64,000 nucleotides of DNA from Aestuariibius violaceus (GCF_040779325.2 NZ_JBFONT020000006.1:98996-162995); one strand, 5' to 3'; positions 8,626 through 17,314 are shown, numbered from the stretch's first letter. Program-made: numbers and translations. Notes: generated from the sequence alone by a model not told the origin.

Positions 8626-9633
8626 TCACTCCCGGCAGATCTGCTGCAGGCTCACCCAGTCGCTGTCGCTCAGAACAGGTGGCGCCTCGCGCCCCCGGAA
8701 CGGATCCCCTTCGATCAGCGGCAGCACCGTCTCTCCCGACACGTCGATGGCGAAGGCATAGGGCCGGCTCGGCACGCCCGCCCCGTCGAACCCCGCAAGC
8801 AGGATCCCATCTTCCACCGCCGGCTGCGCACCCGCCAAAAGCCGTTCGGAATGCCGACGGATCGCCGCCTCCGGCAAGCGCCCCGTCGTTAGCAGCCGAA
8901 AGGTCGTCCGCGTCCCCGCCGCATCGAGCAAGGCGCCCAGCGGGTCCGGCGCCCCCTGCCGCGCGGCAATCACGTATCCGGCGGCCACCGCCGGATCCTC
9001 GTGATCCTCGATCACCGACCGGTCCAGCACCACGACCCCGCCGGGCAGCGCGACGGCCGCCCTTGGCGAGGCGCTCATCACCCGGATCTCTTCCACCCCC
9101 ATCCGCTCGCGAAAAACATCGAGCGCGGCCAACCCCAGCGGATCCTCGCACGGCCGCCCCGCCCCGCGCTCAATCTCCTCAGCCAGCGCCCGCCCGATCT
9201 CCACCCGCTTGACCTCGGGCACCACCGACAAAGTGTGCTCCCGCAACGCGCCGGGCAGCCACAGCACCATCAGCCCCGCGATGGCCAAAGCGATCCCGCC
9301 CGCACTCAACAGCCGCACCCGTCCCGGCCGCGGACGGCTTTTCGAGATCACGCCGCGCACCGTCTCGATCGCCTCGATCATGTCGGTGTCGGAGATCTCC
9401 AGCGTCTCGCCGCCATCCAAGCCGGGCGAATAGAGCGCCGGCACTTCGTCCGGATTCTCCCGCCGCAAAGCCGGCAGCGACCAATGGCTCAACGCCCGCC
9501 CCGCCTTGTCCGAGATCACCAGCGTCGCCTCGCCGAACGTCACGACCACATCGCGCCGCTGCGCGTCCGGATCGGGCCGCCACAACCCGCCGCTCTCAAG
9601 CCGCTGATACCGGTCGAGTGCCGTCGTCGCCAA
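8626..9633 (-). CDS. Membrane-anchored protein resembling an M48 peptidase without its zinc motif
   Basis: A 335-residue protein with a soluble N-terminal part, one membrane segment at about 109-127 (LLSAGGIALAIAGLMVLWL) and a C-terminal periplasmic-side domain. Residues 195-220 (ALPGGVVVLDRSVIEDHEDP) have the form of the M48 segment that precedes the zinc-binding HExxH, but the corresponding position reads AGYVIAAR, so the metal site is absent. I infer a pseudo-peptidase; a coincidental resemblance is possible. The only start giving the full N-terminus is TTG at 9633, with a poor ribosome binding site, so the true start is uncertain. Convergent with 8021-8560. Confidence 0.6.
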   Translation of the reverse strand: MATTALDRYQRLESGGLWRPDPDAQRRDVVVTFGEATLVISDKAGRALSHWSLPALRRENPDEVPALYSPGLDGGETLEISDTDMIEAIETVRGVISKSRPRPGRVRLLSAGGIALAIAGLMVLWLPGALREHTLSVVPEVKRVEIGRALAEEIERGAGRPCEDPLGLAALDVFRERMGVEEIRVMSASPRAAVALPGGVVVLDRSVIEDHEDPAVAAGYVIAARQGAPDPLGALLDAAGTRTTFRLLTTGRLPEAAIRRHSERLLAGAQPAVEDGILLAGFDGAGVPSRPYAFAIDVSGETVLPLIEGDPFRGREAPPVLSDSDWVSLQQICRE

Positions 9634-9722
9634 AGGGACCGCTCTTTGTTCTGCCTCGCTCAGGACCGTCAGCCTAGCCGAGCCTTCAGGGCCCGTCCAT
9701 CACCGCATCCACGTGACAGTCC

Positions 9723-11348
9723 TCACGCCCCCGCCGCGACCTTCCTCAGCTCGAATTTCTGGATCTTCCCGGTGGAGGTCTTGGGCAATTCCCCGAAGAC
9801 GACCGCCTTCGGTGTCTTGAACCCTGCCAACCGCTCACGGGCGAAAGCGATCAGCTCCGCCTCGTCCGCCTCCGCCCCCGCCTTCAGTTCGACAAAGGCG
9901 CACGGCACCTCGCCCCACTTGTCGTCCGGCTTGGCCACGACAGCACAAAGCAGCACCGCCGGATGGTGCATTAGCACCCCCTCGACCTCGACAGACGAGA
10001 CATTCTCCCCGCCCGAGATGATGATATCCTTCGCCCGATCCGCGATCTGCAGGTAGCCGTCCGGGTGATGCACCCCCAGATCGCCCGACAGGAAATATCC
10101 CGGCGCGAACGCCTCCGCCGTGGCTTTCGGGTTGCGGTAATATCCCTTCATCACCGCATTGCCGCGCAGCCCGATCTCGCCCTGCGTCTCCCCATCCCGC
10201 GGCACCGGCTTGCCGTCCCTGTCCAGCACCGCAGAGGGCTCCATCATCGGATAGGGCACCCCCTGCCGCGCCTTCTTCGCCGCCCGCGCGTCCCCTTGCA
10301 GATCCTTCCACTCCTCCTGCCACAGGCATTCGGTGACATGCCCATGGGTCTCGGTCAGCCCGTAGACATGGGTGACCTCAAACCCCAGCGCCTCGATCCG
10401 CGAAAGCGTCGCCGCAGGCGGCGGTGCCCCCGCCGTGTAGACCCGCACCAGATGATCGAACGCCCGCCGCTCGTCCTCCGGCGCGTTGATCAGCATGTTC
10501 AGAACGATCGGCGCGCCTCCGAAATGGGTCACCCCCTCATCGGCGATCGCGTCATAGACCGCCTTTGCCGTCACATTCCGGCAGCAGACCACCCGCCCCC
10601 CCAGCATCGGCGCCATCCAGACGTGATGCCAGCCGTTGCAATGAAAGAGCGGCGGGATCTGCAGGATCACCGGGAACAGCGTCATCCGCCAGCTCACGGG
10701 CGTCCCCATCGTCAGCAGATAGGCGCCGCGATGGCTGTAGACGACACCCTTCGGCTTGCCCGTCGTGCCGGACGTATAATTCAGCGACAGGCTCTCCCAC
10801 TCGTCCTCCGGCAGGATCCAGTCGAAATCGGGATCCCCGGTCGCGAGGAAATCCTCGTAATCCACCTGCTCCCCCAGCCCCGGCACGCCCTCCTCGGGGT
10901 CCGGGACCTCGATGACCAGCGGCGCGTCCCCCTCCATCTCGGCGATCGCCTCCATGGCCAGCGGCAAGAACTGGCTGTCCGCGATCAGCACCTTCGCGCC
11001 GCCGTGGTCCAGGATGTAGGCCACCGTTGCCACATCCAGCCGGGTGTTGATCGTGTTCAGCACCGCCCCGCAGGCCGGCACCCCGAAATGCGCCTCCGCC
11101 TGGGCGGGGATATTCGGCATCAGCGTCGCCACCACCTCTCCGGGCGTCACCCCCGCCGTCACGAGGGCCGAGGCCAGCCGCGACACCCGCGCATGATACT
11201 CCCGGTAGCTTGTCCGCTGGGCGCCATAAACCAGCGCCTCCCGCTCCGGAAACACCTCCGCCGCCCGCACCAGGTGGCTCAGCGGCGTCAGCGGCACGTA
11301 GTTCGCCGCACACTTGCCCAGCCCCGTCTCATCCGCCATCCAACCCAT
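9723..11348 (-). CDS. AMP-forming acyl-CoA synthetase
   Basis: Activates a carboxylic acid with ATP and CoA via an acyl-adenylate. The 541-residue protein has the AMP-binding motif YTSGTTGKPKG at 191-201, the A5-type YGLTETHGH near 340, the hinge and GENVSSVEVEG segment, and the C-terminal lysine motif KTSTGKIQK. The subgroup (with long NTINTRLDVATVAYIL) includes medium-chain and methylmercaptopropionate-type ligases; the substrate cannot be fixed here. The start at 11348 is chosen because GGGAGGAG lies just upstream, and longer extensions run antisense into the sulfotransferase gene. The nearby beta-oxidation genes make a fatty or thio-fatty acid substrate plausible. Confidence 0.92.
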   Translation of the reverse strand: MGWMADETGLGKCAANYVPLTPLSHLVRAAEVFPEREALVYGAQRTSYREYHARVSRLASALVTAGVTPGEVVATLMPNIPAQAEAHFGVPACGAVLNTINTRLDVATVAYILDHGGAKVLIADSQFLPLAMEAIAEMEGDAPLVIEVPDPEEGVPGLGEQVDYEDFLATGDPDFDWILPEDEWESLSLNYTSGTTGKPKGVVYSHRGAYLLTMGTPVSWRMTLFPVILQIPPLFHCNGWHHVWMAPMLGGRVVCCRNVTAKAVYDAIADEGVTHFGGAPIVLNMLINAPEDERRAFDHLVRVYTAGAPPPAATLSRIEALGFEVTHVYGLTETHGHVTECLWQEEWKDLQGDARAAKKARQGVPYPMMEPSAVLDRDGKPVPRDGETQGEIGLRGNAVMKGYYRNPKATAEAFAPGYFLSGDLGVHHPDGYLQIADRAKDIIISGGENVSSVEVEGVLMHHPAVLLCAVVAKPDDKWGEVPCAFVELKAGAEADEAELIAFARERLAGFKTPKAVVFGELPKTSTGKIQKFELRKVAAGA

Positions 11349-11401
11349 CGGCCGCTCCTCCCAAAGCAGTGTTCGCCCATCCTGCCGCAAGCAGGCGCTG
11401 T

Positions 11402-11446
11402 CTTTCCAGTGGAAAGGCGCCGCTTGCCGCATCCTGCAGCGGCAAG
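11402..11446. promoter_or_regulatory. Two inverted repeats in a divergent intergenic region
   Basis: Between the acyl-CoA ligase and the sulfotransferase lie CTTTCCA-G-TGGAAAG (11402-11416) and an 8-bp stem CTTGCCGC/GCGGCAAG with loop ATCCTGCA (11423-11446). Both are perfect. They occupy most of the 111 bases between the two divergent starts and may be operators or a structured leader; no bound protein is known. Confidence 0.45.
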
Positions 11447-11459
11447 GCAGGATGCGCCC

Positions 11460-12122
11460 ATGATCCTCTCCCGCAAGCGGCGCTACATCTTCGTCCACAT
11501 CCCCAAGACCGGCGGCACCTCCATGGCGCTCGCGCTTGAGGAGCGCGCCGCGGCCGACGATATCCTCGTGGGCGACACGCCCAAGGCCCGCCGCCGCAAG
11601 AAGCGCCTCAAGGGGGTCAAGACCCGCGGCCGCCTCTGGAAACACAGCACCCTCGCCGAGGCCGAGGGGCTCCTGACACCCGACGATCTCGACCGCTCCC
11701 TCATCTTCACGCTGGTGCGCAATCCCTGGGACCGGATGGTCAGCTATTACCACTGGCTCCGCGCCCAGGACTTCCCGCACCCCGCTGTCCCGCTTGCCAA
11801 AAGCACCGACTTCGCAGGCTTCGTCACAGCCCCCCAGACCCGCAACGCCCTCCGCATACCGGCCGCCCATTACATGCGCGACAGCACCGGGACCGACCGC
11901 GCCGATCTCTACATCCGCCTCGAAAACCTTGCCGAAGACATCCCCCCGCTCAACGCCCATCTGGGCTTTTCCCTCACCCTGCCGCGCTCCAACGCCTCCG
12001 ACCGCCCGCGCGACTATCGCACAGCCTATACCGACCAGACTGCCGCCCTCATCGCCGACCTCTGCGCCGAAGATATCGCCCGCTTCGGCTACAGATTCGA
12101 GGACGGCCCCGCAGCTTCCTGA
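11460..12122 (+). CDS. Sulfotransferase-family protein
   Basis: A 220-residue cytoplasmic protein with the PAPS-binding 5'-phosphosulfate loop HIPKTGGTSM at 13-22 and the 3'-phosphate motif TLVRNPWDRMVSYY at 84-97, which define the sulfotransferase fold. It would transfer sulfate from PAPS to an alcohol or sugar; the acceptor is unknown. A basic stretch (PKARRRKKRLKGVKTRGR at 41-58) is unusual and may contact an anionic acceptor or membrane. The ATG at 11460 follows a weak CAGGA. It is divergent from the acyl-CoA ligase and is followed at once by an intergenic repeat. Confidence 0.85.
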   Translation: MILSRKRRYIFVHIPKTGGTSMALALEERAAADDILVGDTPKARRRKKRLKGVKTRGRLWKHSTLAEAEGLLTPDDLDRSLIFTLVRNPWDRMVSYYHWLRAQDFPHPAVPLAKSTDFAGFVTAPQTRNALRIPAAHYMRDSTGTDRADLYIRLENLAEDIPPLNAHLGFSLTLPRSNASDRPRDYRTAYTDQTAALIADLCAEDIARFGYRFEDGPAAS

Positions 12123-12127
12123 TCCGG

Positions 12128-12149
12128 CTTCATCTGGCCAAAAATACTC
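12128..12149 (+). repeat. Intergenic repeat CTTCATCTGGCC, copy a
   Basis: A 22-base sequence, CTTCATCTGGCC followed by AAAAATACTC, six bases after the sulfotransferase stop. Three other copies lie in this window, all between genes. The function is unknown; it has no long self-complementarity. Confidence 0.75.
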
Positions 12150-12214
12150 ATACCGATATCAGCCTCAAACACCCCACCCTGAGATATCGGACCTCCCTCG
12201 ACCAAAGAGAAAGA

Positions 12215-12238
12215 GGCGCGGTCCGCAAGGACCGCGCC
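12215..12238 (-). terminator. Intrinsic terminator of the fatty-acid oxidation genes
   Basis: A perfect 10-bp stem GGCGCGGTCC/GGACCGCGCC with a 4-base loop, followed on the minus strand by the pyrimidine-rich TCTTTCTCTTT. It lies downstream of the minus-strand fadB-like gene. Between it and the gene are two further hairpins, GCCCC-GAT-GGGGC and GGGCCC-TGAC-GGGCCC (12238-12305). Confidence 0.75.
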
Positions 12239-12305
12239 CCCTGGCGACAGGCGCAGGGCCCGTCAGGGCCCGAAGGCATGGCGCAAGCCCCATCGGGGCA
12301 AAGCT

Positions 12306-14498
12306 TTAGGCCGCCGCCTTCGCCTCCGCGCCGAACCGGCCGTAGAAGCTCTGACCCTTCTCGGCCATCTCGCGCAGCAGCGCCGGGCAGGCAAACCGCT
12401 CGCCATGGGACGCGGCAAGTTCATCGCACCGCTCCGCCGCATAGGGCGCCCCGATGATGTCGAGCCAAGAGAACGGCCCGCCCGACCACGGCGCGAAGCC
12501 CCAGCCGAGGATGGCACCGACATCGCCTTCGCGGATATCCTCCAGCACGCCTTCTTCCAGCGCGCGGACCGCCTCGAGCACCTGCGCGAACAGGAGCCGA
12601 TGCTGCACCTCGACCAGCTCGGGCTGCATGTCCGCCACCGGGTACCGCGCAGACAACCCGTCCCACAGCCCCTGCCGCTTGCCGGTCTCGTCATAAGCGT
12701 AGAAGCCCGCCTGCGCCTTCCGGCCCAGGCGCCCCTCATCGGCCATCCAGAAGATCACGTCATCCGCCGCATCGTCATAGGCATCGCCCATCGCGGCCTT
12801 GGTTGCCTTGGCGATCTTGACGCCCAGATCGATCGACGTCTCGTCCGTCAGCTGCAGCGGTCCCAGCGGCATCCCCACCAGCTTGGCCGCGTTCTCGATG
12901 AGCGCGGGCTCCACGCCCTCCTTCACCATCCGCACGCCTTCGTTGATGTAGGGGATGATGCAGCGGTTGGCGTAGAAGAACCGCGCATCGTTCACCACGA
13001 TCGGCGTCTTCCGGATCTGCCGCACGTAGTCCAGCGACTTGGCCACGGCCCGCGGTCCGGTCTCCTTGCCCTTGATGATCTCCACCAGCATCATCTTGTC
13101 GACGGGCGAGAAGAAGTGGATCCCGATGAACTGCTCCGGCCGCTTGCTGGCCTTGGCCAGCTCCGTGATCGGCAGGGTGGAGGTGTTGGTGGCAAAGATG
13201 CAGTCCTCGCCCACGACCTCTTCGACCTTCGCCGTCACCTCGGCCTTGATCCCCGGATCCTCGAACACGGCCTCGACGATCAGATCGCAGCCAGCCAGCG
13301 CTGCGTAATCCGTCGTGGCCGTGATCAGCCCCAGCACCTTTTCTTTCTTCTCCTCGGTCGCCTTCTTCCGCGCGATGCCCTTGTCCATGTAATCGGCGGT
13401 GTAGGACTTGCCCTTGTCGGCCGCCTCCTGCTTCTGGTCGAGCAGGACGACCTCGATCCCGGCGAGCGCCGAGACCAGGGCAATCCCCGCCCCCATCATG
13501 CCAGCCCCCAGCACACCGACCTTCTTCACCGTCTCATCGGCCACGTCCGGGCGGTTCGCGCCTTTCTCAAGCGCCTCCTTGTTGATGAACAGCGACCGGA
13601 TCATCGCGGCCGAGGACGGGTTCAGCAGCACATTGGTGAACCACCGCGCCTCGATCTTCAGCGCCGTGTCGAAGGGCACCATCGCCCCTTCATAGACGGC
13701 GGACAAAAGCGCCTTGGCCGCCGGATAGACGCCCTGCGTCTTGCCGTTCACCATGGCCGAGGCGCCGACGAAGGTCATGAAGCCCGCCGGATGATAGGGC
13801 GCCCCGCCCGGCATCTTGTAGCCCTTCTCGTCCCACGGCTTAACGATCTTCGGTTCCGACAGAACCCATTCCTTCGCCGCCGCGACCGGATCGTCCACGA
13901 CCTCGTCGATGACACCCGCCGCCTTCGCCTTCTTCGGATCGTTCAGCTTGCCTTCCAGCAGCAGAGGCGATGCCGCCATCGCCCCCATCTTGCGCACCAG
14001 CCGGGTCGTGCCGCCCGCACCGGGGAAGATGCCGACCATGATCTCGGGCAGGCCGATCTTGGCCTTCGGGTTGTCCGCGCAAAAGATCCGGTGACAGGCC
14101 AGCGGGATCTCCAGCGCGATCCCCAAGGCCGTGCCGGGCAAGGCCGCCGCGATCGGCTTGCCACCCTTGTTGGTCTTCGGGTCTATCCCTGCCCGCTCGA
14201 TCCGGCGCAGCACGCCGTGCATGTCCATCACGCCCTCGAATAGCGACGTCGCCGGATCATCCCCGCCATCGTCCTTCATCTTGGCGATGACGTTCAGATC
14301 CATCCCGCCGCCGAACGAGCCGTCCTTGCCCGAGGTGATGACGATCCCCTTCACCGCATCGTCACCCAGAGCCTCGGCCACCAGGTTGTCGAGATCGGTG
14401 AACCCTTGCTGGCTCATCACGTTCATCGACTTGCCCTGGGTGTCCCAGGTGATCACGGCCACGCCGTCGGCATCCGTCTCCATCGTGAAATCGGTCAT
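12306..14498 (-). CDS. fadB: Bifunctional enoyl-CoA hydratase / 3-hydroxyacyl-CoA dehydrogenase
   Basis: Catalyses two steps of beta-oxidation. The 730-residue protein has an N-terminal crotonase domain with the two catalytic glutamates at 130 (GIALEIPLACH) and 152 (GLPEIMVGIFPGAGGT). The dehydrogenase domain has its NAD-binding GAGMMGAGIA at 331-340 and HFFSPVDKMM near 455, followed by two C-terminal helical domains. The length matches FadB/FadJ. The start at 14498 has a GGAGAGAG-type signal upstream. It follows the thiolase gene and an NTF2-like gene on the same strand, which together supply the remaining steps. The symbol is by family; FadJ-like use is equally possible. Confidence 0.93.
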   Translation of the reverse strand: MTDFTMETDADGVAVITWDTQGKSMNVMSQQGFTDLDNLVAEALGDDAVKGIVITSGKDGSFGGGMDLNVIAKMKDDGGDDPATSLFEGVMDMHGVLRRIERAGIDPKTNKGGKPIAAALPGTALGIALEIPLACHRIFCADNPKAKIGLPEIMVGIFPGAGGTTRLVRKMGAMAASPLLLEGKLNDPKKAKAAGVIDEVVDDPVAAAKEWVLSEPKIVKPWDEKGYKMPGGAPYHPAGFMTFVGASAMVNGKTQGVYPAAKALLSAVYEGAMVPFDTALKIEARWFTNVLLNPSSAAMIRSLFINKEALEKGANRPDVADETVKKVGVLGAGMMGAGIALVSALAGIEVVLLDQKQEAADKGKSYTADYMDKGIARKKATEEKKEKVLGLITATTDYAALAGCDLIVEAVFEDPGIKAEVTAKVEEVVGEDCIFATNTSTLPITELAKASKRPEQFIGIHFFSPVDKMMLVEIIKGKETGPRAVAKSLDYVRQIRKTPIVVNDARFFYANRCIIPYINEGVRMVKEGVEPALIENAAKLVGMPLGPLQLTDETSIDLGVKIAKATKAAMGDAYDDAADDVIFWMADEGRLGRKAQAGFYAYDETGKRQGLWDGLSARYPVADMQPELVEVQHRLLFAQVLEAVRALEEGVLEDIREGDVGAILGWGFAPWSGGPFSWLDIIGAPYAAERCDELAASHGERFACPALLREMAEKGQSFYGRFGAEAKAAA

Positions 14499-14508
14499 CT
14501 CTCTCTCC

Positions 14509-15045
14509 TCAGTCTCGTGTTGTCTCAGGCCCCTTAGGGCAAATCTTCCGGCCCGCCTCGACCATCACCTGGTTGAAGAGCGAGGGGTCGGGCAGCGCAT
14601 TTTGCGACGACGCGGCTTTCCAGAGATCGCCGCGCAGCTTCATGATCGACGTCACCGGAAACGGATCCTCAATATAGATCCCGCCCCGCAGGCAGGAGGA
14701 GACATGGGTCCCCTCGATCCGCTCCGGCCCCTGGAACTGCGCGGCAAGGCAGGTTCGCACGAACTGCGTGACGCCGATCTGCTCCAGTCGTTTCCGGAAC
14801 GCGTCGAACATCACCCGCAGGTCGGATCTCGTCCGCATCGTGATCGTGTGATCGAACGTCGCGAGCGTGAAGGGCCATTCGATCACCTCGCAGTAATCAT
14901 CGAAATCTCCGCTTTCGTAGGCCGCGCCCATCCTGTCCAGCATCTCCTGGTAAAGCCGCTGCGCCCGGTCCGGCGTGAGGTCTCCGGCCACGGGGCCGCC
15001 CGGCGGTGTCCCGCCCGATTCCCCCGGCTGGCCGGATCCCGTCAC
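14509..15045 (-). CDS. NTF2/SnoaL-like protein
   Basis: A 178-residue soluble protein. The middle section (YQEMLDRMGAAYESGDFDDY then EVIEWPFTL) has the helix-turn-strand start of the NTF2-like fold, common to small isomerases and ligand-binding proteins. The first ~22 residues are Gly/Pro rich and probably disordered. The start is a GTG at 15045, four bases after the thiolase stop. A role in handling acyl-CoA or aromatic intermediates is suggested only by its place between thiolase and fadB. Confidence 0.6.
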   Translation of the reverse strand: MTGSGQPGESGGTPPGGPVAGDLTPDRAQRLYQEMLDRMGAAYESGDFDDYCEVIEWPFTLATFDHTITMRTRSDLRVMFDAFRKRLEQIGVTQFVRTCLAAQFQGPERIEGTHVSSCLRGGIYIEDPFPVTSIMKLRGDLWKAASSQNALPDPSLFNQVMVEAGRKICPKGPETTRD

Positions 15046-15049
15046 CGGA

Positions 15050-16264
15050 TCAGACCCGCTCGATCACCGTGGCCGCGCCCATGCCGGACGCCACGCAGAG
15101 CGTTGCGAGGCCCACTTCCTTGTCGGTCCGCTCCATCTCGTCCAGCAGCGTGCCGATGATAATCGCGCCCGACGCGCCCAGCGGGTGGCCCATCGCGATC
15201 GCGCCGCCATTGACGTTGAGCTTCGCATGATCGACGTCGAACCGCTGCACGAAACGCAGCACGACGCTGGCGAAGGCCTCGTTCACCTCGAAAAGGTCGA
15301 TATCGCCGATCTCCATGCCCGTCTCGGCCAGGATCTTCTCGGTCACGGGCACCGGCCCGGTCAGCATGATCGTGGGATCGGTCCCGATCTTGGCCGTCGC
15401 CTTGATCCGCGCCCGCGGCGTCAGGCCATTGGCCTCGCCGAACGCCTTGTCGCCGATCAGCACCGCCGCGGCCCCGTCCACGATGCCGGACGAGTTGCCC
15501 GCATGGTGGATGTGGTTGATCCGCTCCAGATGCGGGTACTTCATGATCGCGACCTTGTCGAAGCCGGGCATCACCTCGCCCATCTCCTTGAAAGAGGCCT
15601 TCAGCGCGCCGAGCGACTGCATGTCGGTTCCCGGCCGCATGTATTCGTCATGATCCAGGATCGGCACGCCGTTCACGTCGCGCACGGTCACGACGGACTT
15701 CTCGAACCGCTTGTCGTCCCAGGCGGCCTTGGCGCGCTTCTGGCTTTCGACCGCATAGGCATCCGCATCGTCCCGGCTGATCCCGTATTCCGTCGCGATG
15801 ATATCGGCCGAGATCCCCTGAGGCACGAAATAGGTGTCCATCGCGATCGACGGATCGACGGCGATCGCCGCCCCGTCCGATCCCATGGCGACCCGGCCCA
15901 TCATCTCGACCCCGCCGGCGATATAGCCGTGGCCCGCACCGCCCTTCACCTGGTTCGCGGCCAGATTCACCGCTTCCATGCCAGAGGCGCAGAACCGGTT
16001 GATCGACAGGCCCGGGATCCTCTCGTCGAGGTCCGAGGCCAGCACGGCGGTCCGCGCCAGACACCCGCCCTGCTCGCCCACCTGCGTGGCGTTGCCCCAG
16101 ATCACGTCCTCGACGGCATAGCCGTCCAGCCCGTTGCGTTCCTTCACCGCGTTCAGCGTCAGCGCCGACAGCCGCGCCGCCGTCACCTCGTGCAGCGCCC
16201 CGTCCTTGCGGCCCTTGCCCCGCGGCGTCCGCACCGCGTCGTAGATATAGGCGTCTTGGGTCAT
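15050..16264 (-). CDS. fadA: Acetyl-CoA acyltransferase (thiolase)
   Basis: Cleaves 3-ketoacyl-CoA with CoA to acetyl-CoA and a shortened acyl-CoA. The 404-residue protein has the nucleophilic Cys92 in NRFCASGMEA, the histidine motif MGHPLGASGA near 355-365 and the C-terminal Cys in LCVASGMGAATV, where the usual GGGxG reads ASGMG as in the FadA/FadI group. The start at 16264 is set by GAGGAGAGAGA directly upstream. Its partner FadB-like enzyme is encoded downstream, and a GST and acyl-CoA dehydrogenase upstream. Confidence 0.94.
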   Translation of the reverse strand: MTQDAYIYDAVRTPRGKGRKDGALHEVTAARLSALTLNAVKERNGLDGYAVEDVIWGNATQVGEQGGCLARTAVLASDLDERIPGLSINRFCASGMEAVNLAANQVKGGAGHGYIAGGVEMMGRVAMGSDGAAIAVDPSIAMDTYFVPQGISADIIATEYGISRDDADAYAVESQKRAKAAWDDKRFEKSVVTVRDVNGVPILDHDEYMRPGTDMQSLGALKASFKEMGEVMPGFDKVAIMKYPHLERINHIHHAGNSSGIVDGAAAVLIGDKAFGEANGLTPRARIKATAKIGTDPTIMLTGPVPVTEKILAETGMEIGDIDLFEVNEAFASVVLRFVQRFDVDHAKLNVNGGAIAMGHPLGASGAIIIGTLLDEMERTDKEVGLATLCVASGMGAATVIERV

Positions 16265-16278
16265 GTCTCTCTCCTCGT

Positions 16279-16914
16279 TCAGGCGCGGTCCGCGGGGGAG
16301 CCGGGCATCAGGTCGTAAGGGTGTTTCCATCCTGGCAGGGCGGCGATCCCCGTCAGCCAGCGGTCGATATTCAGATAAGCGCTGCGGTCGAAGCCGAAAG
16401 GCTCGTCGTAGAAAAGATACCCGCAGCAGGCGAGATCCGCGATGCTCGGACGATCCGCCACCAGCCAGTCCCGCCCCTCGAGATTGGCATCGAGCACCTT
16501 CAGCGCCGAGTTCAGCCGCATCGCCATGAACGCGTTCACATCCGCATTCCGCTTGGCCTCGGGCAGGAAGTTCATGTTGAACCTCAAGGGCCCGCCCACA
16601 CCCGACAGCTTGTGGTTGTCGAAGAGCAGCCAGCGCAGGATCTCCCGCCGCTCCGCATCGCCGGTCCAGCCGAACTTGCCGCTTGTCTCGGCCACGTAAT
16701 CCTGGATGACACCCGACTGGCTCAGCACCAGGTCGCCATCGACCATGACGGGGACCTCATACATCGGATTGAGCGCCTTGAATTCCGGGCTCCGCGTCGC
16801 GCCGTTGAAGAAGTCGACAAAGACCGGCCGCCAACCGAGCCCCGACAACTCCAGCGTCAGCGCCGCCTTGTAGGCGTTCCCGCTCTCTCCGAAACAATGC
16901 AGCTCGATCGTCAT
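16279..16914 (-). CDS. Glutathione S-transferase family protein
   Basis: A 211-residue two-domain protein: a thioredoxin-like N-terminal domain (HCFGESGNAYKAALTLELSG, cis-Pro in YEVPVM, and LSQSGVIQDYV for the glutathione gamma-glutamyl group) and an all-helical C-terminal domain with the N-capping SIADLACCGYLF. It is embedded in the beta-oxidation cluster 14 bases upstream of the thiolase, so it may detoxify or process a reactive acyl or thio intermediate. That role is inferred. Confidence 0.88.
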   Translation of the reverse strand: MTIELHCFGESGNAYKAALTLELSGLGWRPVFVDFFNGATRSPEFKALNPMYEVPVMVDGDLVLSQSGVIQDYVAETSGKFGWTGDAERREILRWLLFDNHKLSGVGGPLRFNMNFLPEAKRNADVNAFMAMRLNSALKVLDANLEGRDWLVADRPSIADLACCGYLFYDEPFGFDRSAYLNIDRWLTGIAALPGWKHPYDLMPGSPADRA

Positions 16915-16956
16915 CTCACCCCTCCCGGCCGTCGGTCCGACGGCACCCGCCGATTT

Positions 16957-16978
16957 GAGTATTTTTGGCCAGATGAAG
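16957..16978 (-). repeat. Intergenic repeat CTTCATCTGGCC, copy b
   Basis: On the minus strand it is identical in sequence to copy a (CTTCATCTGGCC then AAAAATACTC). It is followed 27 bases later by CATTAAGGTTAACGCG (17006-17021), a block also found with copy d. Confidence 0.75.
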
Positions 16979-17140
16979 CGGAAACACTCTTCTCCGCTAA
17001 CCGGCCATTAAGGTTAACGCGCCTATCCTCGGATCGCGGTACAGGCTGGAGAGCCGATGACCGCGCCAGGTGAAGCTCCGCCCCTCTACGGCCGCAGGGC
17101 AGCCGCCGAGTGCCGTGGACGGGCGAAGTGGATCTGCCAT

Positions 17141-17162
17141 CTTCATCTGGCCGAAAATACTC
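17141..17162 (+). repeat. Intergenic repeat CTTCATCTGGCC, copy c
   Basis: CTTCATCTGGCC then GAAAATACTC, one base different from copies a and b. It is oriented opposite to copy b. It lacks the TTAAGG block. Confidence 0.75.
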
Positions 17163-17282
17163 AACTCCCGAACCCGCCACTCGCGCCGACGCAAGAGCCG
17201 CAGGCAGGCGGCCCCAGCCAAGGCCACGGACATCACGCTCCCGCAAGGGCAGCCGTTCGGTCATCGTTCCTCCCGTATGGAA

Positions 17283-17307
17283 AGGGCGGCCCGCGAAAGG
17301 CCGCCCT
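17283..17307 (-). terminator. Terminator of the acyl-CoA dehydrogenase gene
   Basis: A perfect 9-bp stem AGGGCGGCC/GGCCGCCCT with a 7-base loop, starting 7 bases after the minus-strand stop and followed on that strand by TTTCC. The short T run makes it a weak to moderate terminator. Confidence 0.55.
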
Positions 17308-17314
17308 GCCCGTC

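Larger units (their letters stand above)
16915..17314. other. 400-base intergenic region with an inverted pair of repeats
   Basis: No credible gene. It holds repeat copies b (16957-16978) and c (17141-17162) in opposite orientation, about 160 bases apart, able to pair as one large stem. It also holds a CATTAAGGTTAA block at 17006-17017 and, at the far end, a terminator for the acyl-CoA dehydrogenase. Confidence 0.6.

Noticed and set aside
9001..12120. Long + strand open frames opposite the pseudo-M48 and acyl-CoA ligase genes (up to ~680 codons)
   Set aside because: High GC gives long antisense frames. Their composition is Arg/Pro/His rich and low complexity, and the opposite strand encodes recognisable enzymes; only the final part (sulfotransferase) is real.
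12405..14243. 612-codon + strand frame opposite fadB
   Set aside because: Mirror of the fadB-like gene; Arg/His/Leu-rich with no family motif.
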